From CAZNXJ01 sp964577115 (GTDB lineage: Bacteria > Planctomycetota > Planctomycetia > Pirellulales > Pirellulaceae): a DNA stretch of 64,000 nt. The stretch spans positions 22,182 through 86,181 of the forward strand of contig CAZNXJ010000022.1 in the NCBI GenBank assembly GCA_964577115.1, read 5' to 3'. The notes under the pieces were generated by a model, which saw only the letters and a program-made list of their open reading frames with translations, searched no databases and had not been told where the DNA came from. Positions 48,115 through 59,491 of this stretch are shown piece by piece. The number at the start of each line of letters is the position of its first letter. Within the stretch, counting starts at the first letter, position 1. The translations under genes and the position numbers were made by a program.

Positions 48115-49382
48115 TAGCGTTCCTCTCGAGCCGTGAGCCGCTCCATGAGCAGCGGTTCGACCTGCCGGACGATTTCGCGCAGCCAATCCGGATCTTTCAG
48201 CGCAGGTGCTTCGGGACCGCTCAGCACCTCGCTGGGCAATTTGCTGTGCAGACTCTCCAGCTCGCTCACTAGCGGTTCGAGTTGCTGGGGATCTTCATGG
48301 AGCTGCGCGAGGTAGGCGAGCAGCTCCTCGACGGGCCCTTCGGCGAACCGCCGAGCGCGTGGCGGAGGCGCGGTTTCAAACCGAACTTTTTCGACCCAGA
48401 TACTGCCTTGCGAAACATCGATCGCCGCCGCACGGATCTCGGCCGTCCAGTCGGATGGGCGCGCCGCCAGTGCGGCGTGCGCCGAGCAGGCTCCGCGCAA
48501 TTGGACGCGCACGGCCCAGTTTCGCGCCGCGCCGCTGCTGGCGAGGGTGCCCAGCGCGTGTCGCGCGCGCCCCAGCACTTCGTCGCCGTCTTCGGCGCCT
48601 GCGCAGTCAACGTCGCATACTTCCCACCGCACGACGTCGAGCGGCTGAAAATCGGTGGTGACGCGCTGCCGATCGTCGACCGTCACGAGCCAGCAGCCTT
48701 TGGGACCGGATTCGCGGATATGGCGGCCCTGCACATTACCGCAGTAGCCAACAAACGGATCGTCGACGATCACGCGCCGCTGGTGAATATGCCCGAGCGC
48801 CCAGTACTGGTACTGGCGAGCACGTAAATCATCGCAGGTGCACGGCGCATAGGGATCGTGCTGCGCGTCGCCTTCGAGGCTGGTGTGGAGCAGCCCGATG
48901 TTGAACAGGCCTCGAATTGCATCGGGATACATCCGCGCCAGGTTGTCGGCCACCGAGGCGTTGGCGAACGAGTGCCCGTGGATGGCGACGCCGAGGTCGT
49001 CGAGCACGCGCGTTTCCGCCGCGTTGTGGTCAAGCAGCGGGGAGTCGCCCGAGGGATTGGGGGGCAAACGGAGCGAGCGGGTCATCTTGTTTGCCGCATC
49101 GTGGTTGCCCGCGATGAGGTACACGGCGATTCCATGCTCTCGGAGCCGGCTGATCTGATTGACGAAGTACAGTCCCGTGTTGTGATCGCGCCAATTGCCG
49201 TCGTACAGGTCGCCGGCGATGAGCACAAACGCGACGCGCTCGCGGATGGCCAGCTGAACCAGGTTATCGAAAGCCTGGCGCGTGGCACCGCGCAGTTGCT
49301 CGACCGGCGCGCCTTCGTAGCGTTCGAGCCCGAGGAGCGGGCTATCGAGATGGATGTCGGCCGCGTGAATAAAACGCAGCAT
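48114..49382 (-). CDS. Mre11/SbcD-like metallophosphoesterase of YhaO type
   Basis: A 422-residue nuclease. Phosphoesterase motifs are ADIHLDSP (Asp9, His11), AGDLYDGNW, AGNHDAA and ALGHIHQR, giving the two-metal site of Mre11/SbcD. The C-terminal part (about 300-420) would bind the partner ATPase. In Bacillus the equivalents YhaO and YhaN are DNA exonuclease-type proteins. The start at 49382 has AAGGAT upstream. The gene overlaps the ATPase gene by one base, so the two form an SbcCD-like operon. Confidence 0.88.
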   Translation of the reverse strand: MLRFIHAADIHLDSPLLGLERYEGAPVEQLRGATRQAFDNLVQLAIRERVAFVLIAGDLYDGNWRDHNTGLYFVNQISRLREHGIAVYLIAGNHDAANKMTRSLRLPPNPSGDSPLLDHNAAETRVLDDLGVAIHGHSFANASVADNLARMYPDAIRGLFNIGLLHTSLEGDAQHDPYAPCTCDDLRARQYQYWALGHIHQRRVIVDDPFVGYCGNVQGRHIRESGPKGCWLVTVDDRQRVTTDFQPLDVVRWEVCDVDCAGAEDGDEVLGRARHALGTLASSGAARNWAVRVQLRGACSAHAALAARPSDWTAEIRAAAIDVSQGSIWVEKVRFETAPPPRARRFAEGPVEELLAYLAQLHEDPQQLEPLVSELESLHSKLPSEVLSGPEAPALKDPDWLREIVRQVEPLLMERLTAREER

Positions 49383-49523
49383 GGCGGATCCTTCTACGGG
49401 ACGGCCGAGCCGCGGCGCAGCGTCGGACACACATCGTTGTGCATCGCGCCGTGCCGCTCGCGAACGGCGATCCGTGGGTCGGGGACAAAATGGCTCTATA
49501 AATCGGTTCGTGTCGAGAGGAGT

Positions 49524-49829
49524 TCATGACGGGTGGTGAAGCCGTCGCTGCGAAGTTTGCTGTCCCGCGGAGGGTGTGTAGGAAGAGGAGCCGGCGCGGC
49601 GGCTACGTCGCATCTCGCGGCCGGCTAGCCAGCCCACAACAAAGATCGTGGTCAGCGTGGCGGCGAAGACGAAGGCGCCGGTCCATGCCAGCCAGAGATA
49701 GCCCAGCGACAGACCGGCCAGCAGCAGGGCGACACCGAGCGTGCCGATGGCAACACAGCGCACCTGGAGCTTGCGCAGGGCGAGAACGGCCGGGGGAAGC
49801 GGATCGGCTGGCGACTCATCCATGCTCAT
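49524..49829 (-). CDS. Small hypothetical membrane protein
   Basis: A 101-residue protein with two predicted membrane helices (about 27-45 and 52-70), a charged RRSRR loop after the second, and a polar C-terminus rich in Ser and Gln. The start may be the ATG at 49829 or the one at 49823. The size and topology recall small AtpI-like or DUF-type membrane proteins, but I see no family motif. It sits between yhaO-like and response-regulator genes on the same strand. Confidence 0.5.
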   Translation of the reverse strand: MSMDESPADPLPPAVLALRKLQVRCVAIGTLGVALLLAGLSLGYLWLAWTGAFVFAATLTTIFVVGWLAGREMRRSRRAGSSSYTPSAGQQTSQRRLHHPS

Positions 49830-49914
49830 GAATGACTGCGAACTCCTGGCGGGCGCCGCTATCCAGGGACGCTTTTCGCCAGCTCCCCCGACATGCCGCT
49901 ACCCGGCTAAGCAA

Positions 49915-50799
49915 CTATCCTTCGGCCACGCGACGCTTGATCATCACGACCTCGTTCCCGCGTTCCAGGAACTGGACTTCGTCCATAAAAGCGCGCATCA
50001 GCACCAGGCCTCGCCGCGAGCCGTGTGCCGTACCCTCCTGCGGGAACCACTTGGCGACGTCGAAGCCGTGCCCTTCATCTCGAATCTGAATTCGCACCTC
50101 GTCGCGCGTCAAGCGAACGTCGACCACCACCCGCCGCTCGGCATAGGGTGCACGCGTGCGTTGCCGGTTGATCAGCGCCGCGCGTGCCACGGGCGGCTGC
50201 TTCAAATCGAGAGCCGATAATTCCAGGTTTCCGTGCAGCATCGCGTTCAGCAGAGCTTGTTCGAGCGCGACGCCGATTTGTAATTGTCCGGTCGCATCGC
50301 ACAGCCGCATGCCGGCGACCATTTGTTGTACGAGTCCGACGAGCGGCCCGATCAGTTCGGGATCGTTTTCCAGGCGAAATTCGAATTGCGTGCGCGTCGA
50401 GCAATCAATCAGGCGCTCGTATGTGCGGTTGGCTCGCACTAGAGCCAGAATGTCGCCGACCGTCTCCAGCAGTTTGTCCGCAAGTTGGCTCTTGGGCACG
50501 TAGCTCGCAGCGCCCTGGGTGAGGGCCTGCGCGGCGATGGTTTCGCTGCCGTGAGCGGTCATGAGGATGACCGCGACGCGCGGATGCTGCATGCGCAGGT
50601 GCGTGACCAGTTCGAGCCCGTCCATTTCGGGCATCTGTAGATCGGTCACGACGACGTCCGGTTCGGCTTTGTCAACTTGCTCGAGCGCTTCCCGGCCGTT
50701 GGCAGCGAACGAAATTGTCAGGTCGGCGTCCTCTTCCAGCAATTGCCCCGCAACACGGCGATCCATTTCGGAATCGTCAACGATCAACACCGTGGGCAT
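49915..50799 (-). CDS. Response regulator fused to a HATPase (anti-sigma-factor kinase-like) domain
   Basis: A 294-residue protein. The receiver domain (1-120) has VLIVDDSEMDRRVAG, phosphorylatable Asp53 (VVVTDLQMPEMDG) and the conserved Lys (VPKSQ). The C-terminal part (about 135-290) is a GHKL ATPase of the RsbW/SpoIIAB type: GVALEQALLNAMLHGNLELS (N box) and IRDEGHGFDVAKWF then GSRRGLVLMRAFMDEVQF (G boxes). Such modules bind anti-sigma antagonists and regulate sigma factors by partner switching. The fusion would put that switch under phosphorelay control. It has no adjacent histidine kinase. The start at 50799 has GGGAG upstream. Confidence 0.85.
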   Translation of the reverse strand: MPTVLIVDDSEMDRRVAGQLLEEDADLTISFAANGREALEQVDKAEPDVVVTDLQMPEMDGLELVTHLRMQHPRVAVILMTAHGSETIAAQALTQGAASYVPKSQLADKLLETVGDILALVRANRTYERLIDCSTRTQFEFRLENDPELIGPLVGLVQQMVAGMRLCDATGQLQIGVALEQALLNAMLHGNLELSALDLKQPPVARAALINRQRTRAPYAERRVVVDVRLTRDEVRIQIRDEGHGFDVAKWFPQEGTAHGSRRGLVLMRAFMDEVQFLERGNEVVMIKRRVAEG

Positions 50800-51165
50800 T
50801 GCAGCGGCTCCCTCGAGCGGCCAGCCGGGGTTCGCCGACAGCCACAAACAACTGTCTTGACGGACTTTGCGGCGAGCCTGGTGCACTCAGCTTTGTGCTC
50901 GTCATCGTAACGCTTTCAATCGGAAACGCAACCTTTCGCTCGGCGTCCGCCGCGTGCTCGGCGTCTCCCGGTGTTCGCTCGGTCGTTTGCGTACCGTTTC
51001 TCGCAGCCCGCCTCAGGGATACATTGAACCAGTGAGGCTAATCGTTGGAACCGGACGCGGCCCGCGATATGCAGGGCCGGAGCGGCGGCTGCCAGGCGGT
51101 GGTCGCGGCGTCTTCACCCACCGAGCGCCCGGCGTGGTGGAGAAAGTGTTAGCGGAGAGTGGCGA
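50800..51165. other. Intergenic region between divergent response regulator and uvrC
   Basis: These 366 bases have no supported gene. One 6-bp stem, CGGCCC at 51058-51063 with GGGCCG at 51074-51079 around a 10-base AT-containing loop, lies 86 bases before uvrC. GGAGAG at 51154-51159 is the uvrC ribosome-binding site. No clear LexA-type box was recognised. Confidence 0.4.
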
Positions 51166-52584
51166 TTGAACACGGATGACATTGAAGCGCTGGGTGACGA
51201 CGACTCGGCGGAGACCCCCGAAATTGAGGCACCGCCCGCGTTCACCTTGACGGACGACGATGTGGCCGCGTTGGCCGGCATTGGGATGCGGCGAGCTGCG
51301 CAAAAGGTGCGCGAGTTCCCGCAGAGGCCCGGCGTGTACCTGATGAAGGACTCGGCCGGCCGCGTCATCTACGTGGGAAAGGCGAAGAGCCTGCGGTCGC
51401 GCGCCAGCAGCTATTTTCTCAAGGCCGCCCGCGAAGACCCGCGGACGTCGTGGGTCGAAGAGATCGCGGATATTGATTTCGTCGAGTGTGAAAGCGAAGT
51501 TGACGCGCTGCTCGTCGAATCGCGCCTCATCAAGGACATTCAGCCCAAGTACAACAAGGAGCTGAAGGACGACAAGACGTTCCCGTACCTAATGATCACC
51601 ACGCGCGAGGATTTTCCGCGCGTCGAGGTGACTCGCGAGCCGCGCGATCGCGGTGTCAAGTTGTACGGGCCGTTTCCCAGTGCGGGTGCCCTGCGGGGGG
51701 CCGTTCAGGTGCTGCAGCGTATCTTCAAATTCCGCACGTGCAGCCTGGACATCGACGAGGGGGACGAGCGGTGGCGGTGGTTCCGGCCCTGCCTGCTCGC
51801 CAGCATTCAGCAGTGCACCGCCCCGTGCAATCTGCGAATCTCCAAAGAGGAGTACCGGCGCGACATCCGCCGCCTCCAGATGGTCCTCGACGGCAACAAG
51901 AAAGGACTGCTCGAACAGCTCCGCAGCGAAATGCAAACGGCGGCGAAGGAGCTCCAGTTCGAGACCGCGGCGCGATTGCGCGACGAGATCGCGATGCTTG
52001 AGTCGCTCGACAAACGGGGCGATCTCGCCATGCACGCGCAGCCCGAAGTTTTCTACATCGATCCGAAAAAGGGTCTGGCCGGCCTGCGTAAGGTTCTGAA
52101 GCTGGCCGAAACGCCCCGCACAATCGAAGGTATCGATATCGCGCACCTGGGCGGCGACCAGACGGTCGCCAGTGTCGTGCAGTTTCTGGACGGGTTGCCG
52201 TTCAAGCCGGGCTACCGCCGCTACAAGATCCAGGGAGTGGAGGGCATCGACGACTTTCGCAGCATCCACGAAGTGGTCAGCCGCCGTTACCGGCGGCTGG
52301 CGGACGAAGGCGAACTGTTTCCGGATATCGTGCTGATCGACGGCGGTAAGGGGCAGCTTGGGGCGGCTTTGGCCGCCTTCCGCCAGCAAGGCATTACGCC
52401 GCCGACCCTGTTGTCGCTAGCCAAACGCGAAGAAGAAATCTTTCTGCCCGGCGAGTCCGAACCGCTGCGGCTCAGCCGGCACGCCTACGCGCTGCGTTTG
52501 TTGCAATATGTGCGCGATGAAGCGCACCGGTTTGCTCAGCATTACCATCATATCCTGCGGCGCAAGTCGACCATGGACGAATAG
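51166..52584 (+). CDS. uvrC: UvrC excinuclease subunit, lacking the C-terminal HhH domain
   Basis: A 472-residue UvrC. It starts at TTG 51166 (GGAGAG 6 bases upstream) with an acidic extension of about 45 residues. The GIY-YIG nuclease domain is at 50-130 (RPGVYLM, RVIYVGKAKSL). A four-Cys cluster at C192, C209, C217 and C221 matches the iron-sulfur site of UvrC. The UVR motif is at 247-281. The C-terminal RNase H-like nuclease has Asp324 (GIDIAH), Asp392 (LIDGGKGQ) and His454 (RDEAHRFA). The protein stops at 472, right after this domain, whereas UvrC is usually about 600 residues and ends in two helix-hairpin-helix motifs. No such motif is encoded downstream in any frame. It makes both repair incisions. 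Confidence 0.9.
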   Translation: MNTDDIEALGDDDSAETPEIEAPPAFTLTDDDVAALAGIGMRRAAQKVREFPQRPGVYLMKDSAGRVIYVGKAKSLRSRASSYFLKAAREDPRTSWVEEIADIDFVECESEVDALLVESRLIKDIQPKYNKELKDDKTFPYLMITTREDFPRVEVTREPRDRGVKLYGPFPSAGALRGAVQVLQRIFKFRTCSLDIDEGDERWRWFRPCLLASIQQCTAPCNLRISKEEYRRDIRRLQMVLDGNKKGLLEQLRSEMQTAAKELQFETAARLRDEIAMLESLDKRGDLAMHAQPEVFYIDPKKGLAGLRKVLKLAETPRTIEGIDIAHLGGDQTVASVVQFLDGLPFKPGYRRYKIQGVEGIDDFRSIHEVVSRRYRRLADEGELFPDIVLIDGGKGQLGAALAAFRQQGITPPTLLSLAKREEEIFLPGESEPLRLSRHAYALRLLQYVRDEAHRFAQHYHHILRRKSTMDE

Positions 52585-52955
52585 ACATGCCGGGGCCAAG
52601 CGCGTACCGGCCATAACGGGGCAGGCGGCCTCTTGCCACGGCACCTTGCAACGCGGCTTGCGTGCCTGTTGCATCCTTCTCTTTGCGCTGCGTGTTTCCC
52701 CGAAAGTGTGATGCGAGGTGCGACGTTTTGTCCGTGTTTTTGCGGGTCCCCGCGACTTTGCAGGCCGAACCGCTCATCTCTTGCTAGGCGGGCCCGCCGG
52801 CGAGGTGCGGCGAATTGACGCGAGGGGCCGAATGCGTCCTTTTGCCACATCGACGAAACGATAAAGATCCTTACAAATGAGGTTGTCTTGAGCACCGGGC
52901 ATATCGCAGGTGCGCGCAGATGACAAATTTCTGTTAGTGATCTTTGCAATCGAAT
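52585..52955. other. Intergenic region upstream of the alternative complex III operon
   Basis: These 371 bases must hold the promoter of the respiratory operon. A perfect 12-base palindrome, GGCGGGCCCGCC, is at 52787-52798. I find no convincing -35/-10 pair and no RNA gene. The actA start lacks an obvious Shine-Dalgarno. Confidence 0.4.
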
Positions 52956-53639
52956 ATGAGGCGTTTCTATTTTCCGATGTGGGTGAACCGAGCGGTTCCG
53001 CTCGCGTTGATTGCCTGCATCGCGTCGGCGGCCTATGCCATGGTGGTTGGCGCCTACGGTATCTCGCCCCACACGCTGAACGTGGGTTATTCGCCGCCAC
53101 AACCGGTACCCTTCAGCCACAAGCTGCACGTCGGCGAGCTGAAGATGGATTGCCGGTACTGCCACAACACGGTGGAGCGTGCGGCCCACGCGGCCGTTCC
53201 GCCGACGGCGACGTGCGCCAACTGCCACGCAGCGGCGAATCCGGATGGTACGGTTTCCACAACGGCCGTACACACCAACAGCCCGAAACTGCTGCCGGTT
53301 CGCGAGAGCCAGGCGACGGGCGAAGCGATCCCGTGGCGGAAGATCCACGATCTGCCCGATTTCGCGTACTTCGATCACAGCGCTCACGTCTCGCGTGGCG
53401 TGGCGTGCGTCAGCTGCCACGGGCGCGTCGACAAGATGGAGCAGGTGTATCAGGCCGAGCCGCTCAGCATGAGCTGGTGCCTCGACTGTCACCGGAACCC
53501 CGAGCCGCATCTGCGGCCGATCGAGTTTGTCACCAGCATGGACTGGCAGCCCGATGAACCCGCCGAGGTGCTCGGAGCGCGCCTGCGAGAACAATACAAC
53601 ATTCAACCGTCGACCAACTGTTCGACCTGTCATCGATGA
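52956..53639 (+). CDS. actA: Alternative complex III pentaheme cytochrome c, ActA
   Basis: A 227-residue membrane-anchored multiheme cytochrome. One N-terminal helix (about 12-33) and five CxxCH heme sites are seen: 66-70, 87-91, 151-155, 175-179 and 222-226. Distal His ligands are available (FSHKLH, FDHSAH). Five hemes is the count of ActA in alternative complex III, which oxidises quinol and reduces cytochrome c or an oxidase. The ATG at 52956 is chosen, as an in-frame TTG at 52944 is the only nearby alternative. The stop overlaps the next start (ATGA at 53636). Confidence 0.92.
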   Translation: MRRFYFPMWVNRAVPLALIACIASAAYAMVVGAYGISPHTLNVGYSPPQPVPFSHKLHVGELKMDCRYCHNTVERAAHAAVPPTATCANCHAAANPDGTVSTTAVHTNSPKLLPVRESQATGEAIPWRKIHDLPDFAYFDHSAHVSRGVACVSCHGRVDKMEQVYQAEPLSMSWCLDCHRNPEPHLRPIEFVTSMDWQPDEPAEVLGARLREQYNIQPSTNCSTCHR

Positions 53640-56600
53640 CCGCACCTACACAAGGCGAGACCTACTGGCGCAGCCTCGACGAACTGGAGCGAAGCCCGCA
53701 ATTCGAGGAGTTTCTGCGACGTGAATTTCCGGTGGGCGCTTCCGAGTTCCCGCGCGGCGTGTCGCGACGCCGCTGGCTGCAATTGATGGGAGCTTCGCTG
53801 GCGCTGGCGGGCCTGAACGGCTGCCGCCGCTGGGATACCGAAGAATTCGCTCCGTTTGCCGTTCGCTCAGAAAACCGCACGCCGGGCGAGGCCCAGCGGT
53901 TTGCGACGACGATCGAGCTGGCCGGCGCCCCCCGCCATCTGCTCGTGACGTCCTACGACGGGCGCCCGATCAAGATTGAGGGAAATCCCGATCATCCAGC
54001 GAGTCGGGGAGCGACCGATCTTTACGCGCAGGCCGCGATTCTGGACCTGTACGACCCCGACCGCAGTGGCTCGGTGCGGCGCCGCGAGAAGGGCAAGGCT
54101 CTCACGCAGCAGTGGAGCGACTTCGAAGCGTTCTGCCGCGAGCATTTCTCTGGTCTCGCCGAAAGCCAGGGCGCGGGCTTGGCTCTTATCGTTGAGCCGA
54201 GCAGTTCGGTGATGCTCGAGGCCGCGATTCAGCGCTGGCGCGAGCGGTTCCCGCAGGCGGGCGTCTGCCGTTACTCGCCGCTCATGCCGGTAAACGAAGT
54301 CGCTGGAGCACAGCAGGCGTTCGGTCGGCCACTACGCACTCAGCTGCATCTCGAAAGAGCGCGGACGATTGTCGTTTTCGATGGCGATCTGCTGCACGGC
54401 CATCCGGACGCTCTGCGGCATGCGCGCGATCTGGCCGCCTCGCGTGATCCCGAGAGCGGCTCGATGAGCCGCCTGTATGCGGCCGAGAGCCAGTTTTCGC
54501 TCACCGGTTCCGCCGCTGATCACCGGCTCGCCATCGCTTCGCACCGCATTGCGGCTCTGGTGGGTCAGCTGGAAGCAAATGTTTTTCGGCTGCTGGAGGG
54601 TGAAGAGCTGACGGCGCCGAGCGACGAATCGCGCGAAGCGCGGTGGATCCGCGTGGTGGCTCGGGAGCTGGTTGAGAACCGCGGCGCCGGCGTCGTCGTG
54701 GCGGGCGAGCGTCAATCGCCCGAGGTGCACGCGCACCTGCATCGCTTGAACGTTCGGCTGGGCAATGTCGGCAGCACCGTGACGTACTTGGCCGCCACTC
54801 CGGCGGAAGGCACGCTGTCGTTCGCCGAGCTAGTCGATGCGATGAACGGCGGGCTCATAACGACGCTCGTCATGCTCGGCGGCAACCCGCTCTACGATGC
54901 ACCGGTGGATCTCGAGTTTGGCAAGGCACTCGAACGCGTGGCGCATACGATCCACTTGGCGGCGTACGAGGACGAAACGTCGGAAGCGTGCGAGTGGCAT
55001 CTGCCGGCCGCGCATCCGCTGGAACACTGGGACGTGCATCGCGCGTACGACGGCCTGCTAAGCGTCAGCCAGCCACTTATTGCCCCGCTACGCGAAGGAC
55101 GTTCGGCCGCCGAGTTGCTGGATTTGCTCACCGGTCACACACCTGCTGATCCGGCCGCGGCGGCACGCCAGGCCGCCGAACACGTCGCCGGCGCGTTGAG
55201 CGATCAGCAGTGGCGACGAGCCGTCCACGACGGTTTTGTTCCGGGCACGGAATACGAGACGGTGGCTGCCGAGCCGTCGGCGGACGAGCTGCCTGGACTG
55301 CCGAGCGAAGCGAGCGCCGATCAGCTTGAGCTGGTCTTCACGGCGGCCGATACGCTTTATGACGGGCGGTTTGCCAACAACAGCTGGCTCCAGGAAACGC
55401 CGGGACTTCTGACCAAGTTGACGTGGGACAATGCCGCCATTATCCATCCGGCGACGGCGCGCGAACTGGGCGTCCGGCAGTCGGAAATGGTGGCGATCCA
55501 GTTCGATGGTCGGACGCTCCACGCACCGGTCATGTTGCTGCCGGGGCAGGCACGCAACAGCATCGGCCTCGCGCTCGGATACGGCCGAACGGCGGCCGGA
55601 CACGTCGGCGGTTTGAAGCGAGCCGACGTGGACTCGGTGGGCGCTAACGCCTACCGGCTGCGAACCGTGGCCGCTCGCCACGTCGCCACGGGCGTGACGA
55701 TTCGCCCCACGGGGAAGACGTACGAGCTGGCGACGACGCAGGACCATCACGCGATCGATACGCTGGGGCTCGCCGAAATCGGCAAACGCGTCGGAGCGCT
55801 CGTGCGCGAGGCGACGCTGGACGAGTACCGGGAGCATCCCGATGTAATTCACCACCACGCGCACCATCCGCCGCTCGAATCGCTCTGGGAAGAGCCCTCC
55901 TATGAAGGTCATGCCTGGGGCATGGCGATCGACCTGAACAAGTGCATCGGCTGCAACGCCTGCATGGTCGCTTGCCAGTCCGAGAACAATGTGCCGGTGG
56001 TCGGGAAGGAGCAGGTGCTGCGTGGGCGCGAAATGCACTGGATCCGCGTGGACCGGTATTTCACGGGGGATCCCGACGAGCCGGCGGTCGTCGCGCAGCC
56101 AGTCACTTGCCAGCAATGCGAGAACGCTCCATGCGAACAAGTGTGTCCCGTGGCGGCGACGGTGCACAGCAGCGAAGGACTCAACGACATGGTCTATAAC
56201 CGCTGCATTGGCACCCGTTACTGTGCGAACAACTGTCCCTATAAGGTCCGGCGGTTCAATTTCTTCGACTTTAACAAGCACCTTACCGAGCCGGGGCGCG
56301 AGCTGGTTCAGCTGGTGATCAATCCCGAAGTATCGGTGCGAGCCCGCGGTGTCATGGAGAAATGCACGTACTGCGTGCAGCGTATCCAGGCGGGCAAGAT
56401 CGACGCCAAGACCGGCCGCCGGCCACTCGGCGACGGGGACATTCTCACCGCTTGCCAGCAGGCATGCCCGACGCGGGCGATTGAGTTCGGTGACCTGAAT
56501 CAGTCGGAAAGCCGCGTCGCGGTCGCTCATCGGAACCCCCGCGCTTACGCGATGTTAGCCGAGCTGAACGTCAAACCGCGCACGAAATACCTGGCCCGAA

Positions 56601-56675
56601 TCCGCAATCCGCACCCTGAGCTGTCCGACGAGCCAGCGGGCGGGCATGACCACGACGAGCATGGAAAGGATGAGC

Positions 56676-56692
<17 letters not shown>
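53636..56692 (+). CDS. actB: Alternative complex III iron-sulfur subunit, ActB
   Basis: A 1018-residue Tat-exported protein. The N-terminal ETYWRSLDELERSPQFEEF segment is typical of ActB. The Tat leader SRRRWLQLMGASLALAGLNGC (about 43-63) may also be a lipobox. Residues about 80-700 resemble a molybdopterin oxidoreductase but serve as a structural domain in ActB, which lacks the cofactor. The C-terminal part binds four iron-sulfur clusters: CIGCNACMVAC (about 769-779), CQQCENAPCEQVC (about 825-837), CIGTRYCANNC (about 857-867) and CTYC/CQQAC (about 909-945). The tail is His/Asp-rich. It overlaps actA by four bases and actC by 17. Confidence 0.93.
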
Positions 56693-58127
<1,435 letters not shown>

Positions 58128-58162
58128 ATTCACTGTCCCTGCGATTATTGACCTGCTAATCC

Positions 58163-59491
58163 ATGTCCGAGATCGAAACTTCCGCACCTGATAAAGCCAA
58201 CGAGCCGGCCGTCATCGGACTGCTCGGCGATTTCGACTCGCCAGCTCGGCTGCTCGACGCCGCCACGGATGTGCGCGACGCGGGCTACCGGTATGTCGAG
58301 GCGTACACGCCGTTCCCGATTCACGGCCTGGAGAAAGTGCTGCGCATCCCGCCGACGCCGCTGCCTTGGATCGTGCTGTGCGCGGGGATCGGTGGCGGCG
58401 TCGCGGCGCTCGTGGGACAGTGGTGGACGAACGCCGTCGATTATCCCTTTATCATCAGCGGCAAGCCGCTGTTCAGCCTGCCGGCGAATATACCGGTCAC
58501 GTTCGAGGTCATCATTCTGCTCAGCGCTTTTGCCACGTTTTTCGGCATGCTCGCGCTGAACCGCTTGCCGAAGCTCGCCAATCCGCTGTTTACGAAACGG
58601 CGATTTCGCCGAGCCACCTCGCACCGTTTTTTGTTGTTTATCGACGCACGCGATCCGCACTTCGAACTGGAAGCCGCTCGGAAGCTGCTCAAGGAAGCCG
58701 GCGCGGATGCGGTCGAGGTTTGCACGGAGGAACCCGCCGAGCCGGCTCGGTTGCCACGACCGCTGGTCCTGGGAGGGGCGATCGCGTGCTGTCTCGCGTT
58801 GCTTCCGCCTCTGCTGATCGCGCGGGCTCGCGAGCGTACGGCACCTGTCCCGCGACTCCACTTGTTCAAGGACATGGATGCGCAGCCGAAGTTCAAGGCG
58901 CAAAGGGCGAGTGCCCTGTTTTCGGACGGCCGAGCGATGCGGCCGAACTTGCCAGGTACGGTGGCACGCGGCGATTTGCGTGAGGACGTGCGCTTTTATC
59001 GCGGGATCAACCCGCCGCCCGACGGCGGTCCGGTGCCGGCGCCGGAAGACATTGCAGCCGAGCCAGCGGAACCGGCAGAGGAAGGCGCGGAGGACGCGCC
59101 GAGCGTCGATTGGGTAACGACGGTGCCGATCACGGTGACGGCCGAACGGATGGAGCGAGGACGGCAGCAATACAACATTTACTGTGCGACCTGCCACGGT
59201 TATGCCGGCGACGGCGATGGGCTGGTGTCGCTGCGAGCACTCTCGCTCGAACAGGGCACCTGGGTGCCTCCTCCTTCGCTGCATGCCGAACACATCCGCA
59301 CGCAGCCGGTCGGGCAATTGATGCACACGATATCCCATGGCGTCCGCAAGATGCCGGGTTATGCGGCGCAGATCGCGGTCGAGGATCGATGGGCCATTGT
59401 GCTCTACGTTCGCGCCTTGCAGCGCAGCCAGAACGCGCAGCTGGCCGACGTTCCCGAACCGCTGCGTGAAACGCTGCGGGATCTGAACTGA
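58163..59491 (+). CDS. actDE: ActD-ActE fusion: DUF3341 membrane subunit plus monoheme cytochrome c
   Basis: A 442-residue protein. Residues about 14-190 are a DUF3341/ActD domain: VIGLLGDFDSPARLLDAATDVRDAGY, two membrane helices (about 68-88 and 113-133) and the FLLFIDARDPHFELEAARKLLKEAGA region. A third helix (about 200-220) leads to the ActE part. FKDMDAQPKFKAQRASALFSDGRAMR and LPGTVARGDL are ActE-type motifs. After an acidic Ala/Pro/Glu linker (about 290-315), CATCH (341-345) with Met397 (KMPGY) gives a class I monoheme cytochrome c. ActD and ActE are separate genes in the first described alternative complex III operons. Fusion fixes their ratio. Confidence 0.9.
   Translation: MSEIETSAPDKANEPAVIGLLGDFDSPARLLDAATDVRDAGYRYVEAYTPFPIHGLEKVLRIPPTPLPWIVLCAGIGGGVAALVGQWWTNAVDYPFIISGKPLFSLPANIPVTFEVIILLSAFATFFGMLALNRLPKLANPLFTKRRFRRATSHRFLLFIDARDPHFELEAARKLLKEAGADAVEVCTEEPAEPARLPRPLVLGGAIACCLALLPPLLIARARERTAPVPRLHLFKDMDAQPKFKAQRASALFSDGRAMRPNLPGTVARGDLREDVRFYRGINPPPDGGPVPAPEDIAAEPAEPAEEGAEDAPSVDWVTTVPITVTAERMERGRQQYNIYCATCHGYAGDGDGLVSLRALSLEQGTWVPPPSLHAEHIRTQPVGQLMHTISHGVRKMPGYAAQIAVEDRWAIVLYVRALQRSQNAQLADVPEPLRETLRDLN

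Noticed and set aside
55088..56530. A 480-codon open frame on the minus strand, opposite actB
   Set aside because: It is antisense to the iron-sulfur cluster region of ActB and has no family features.
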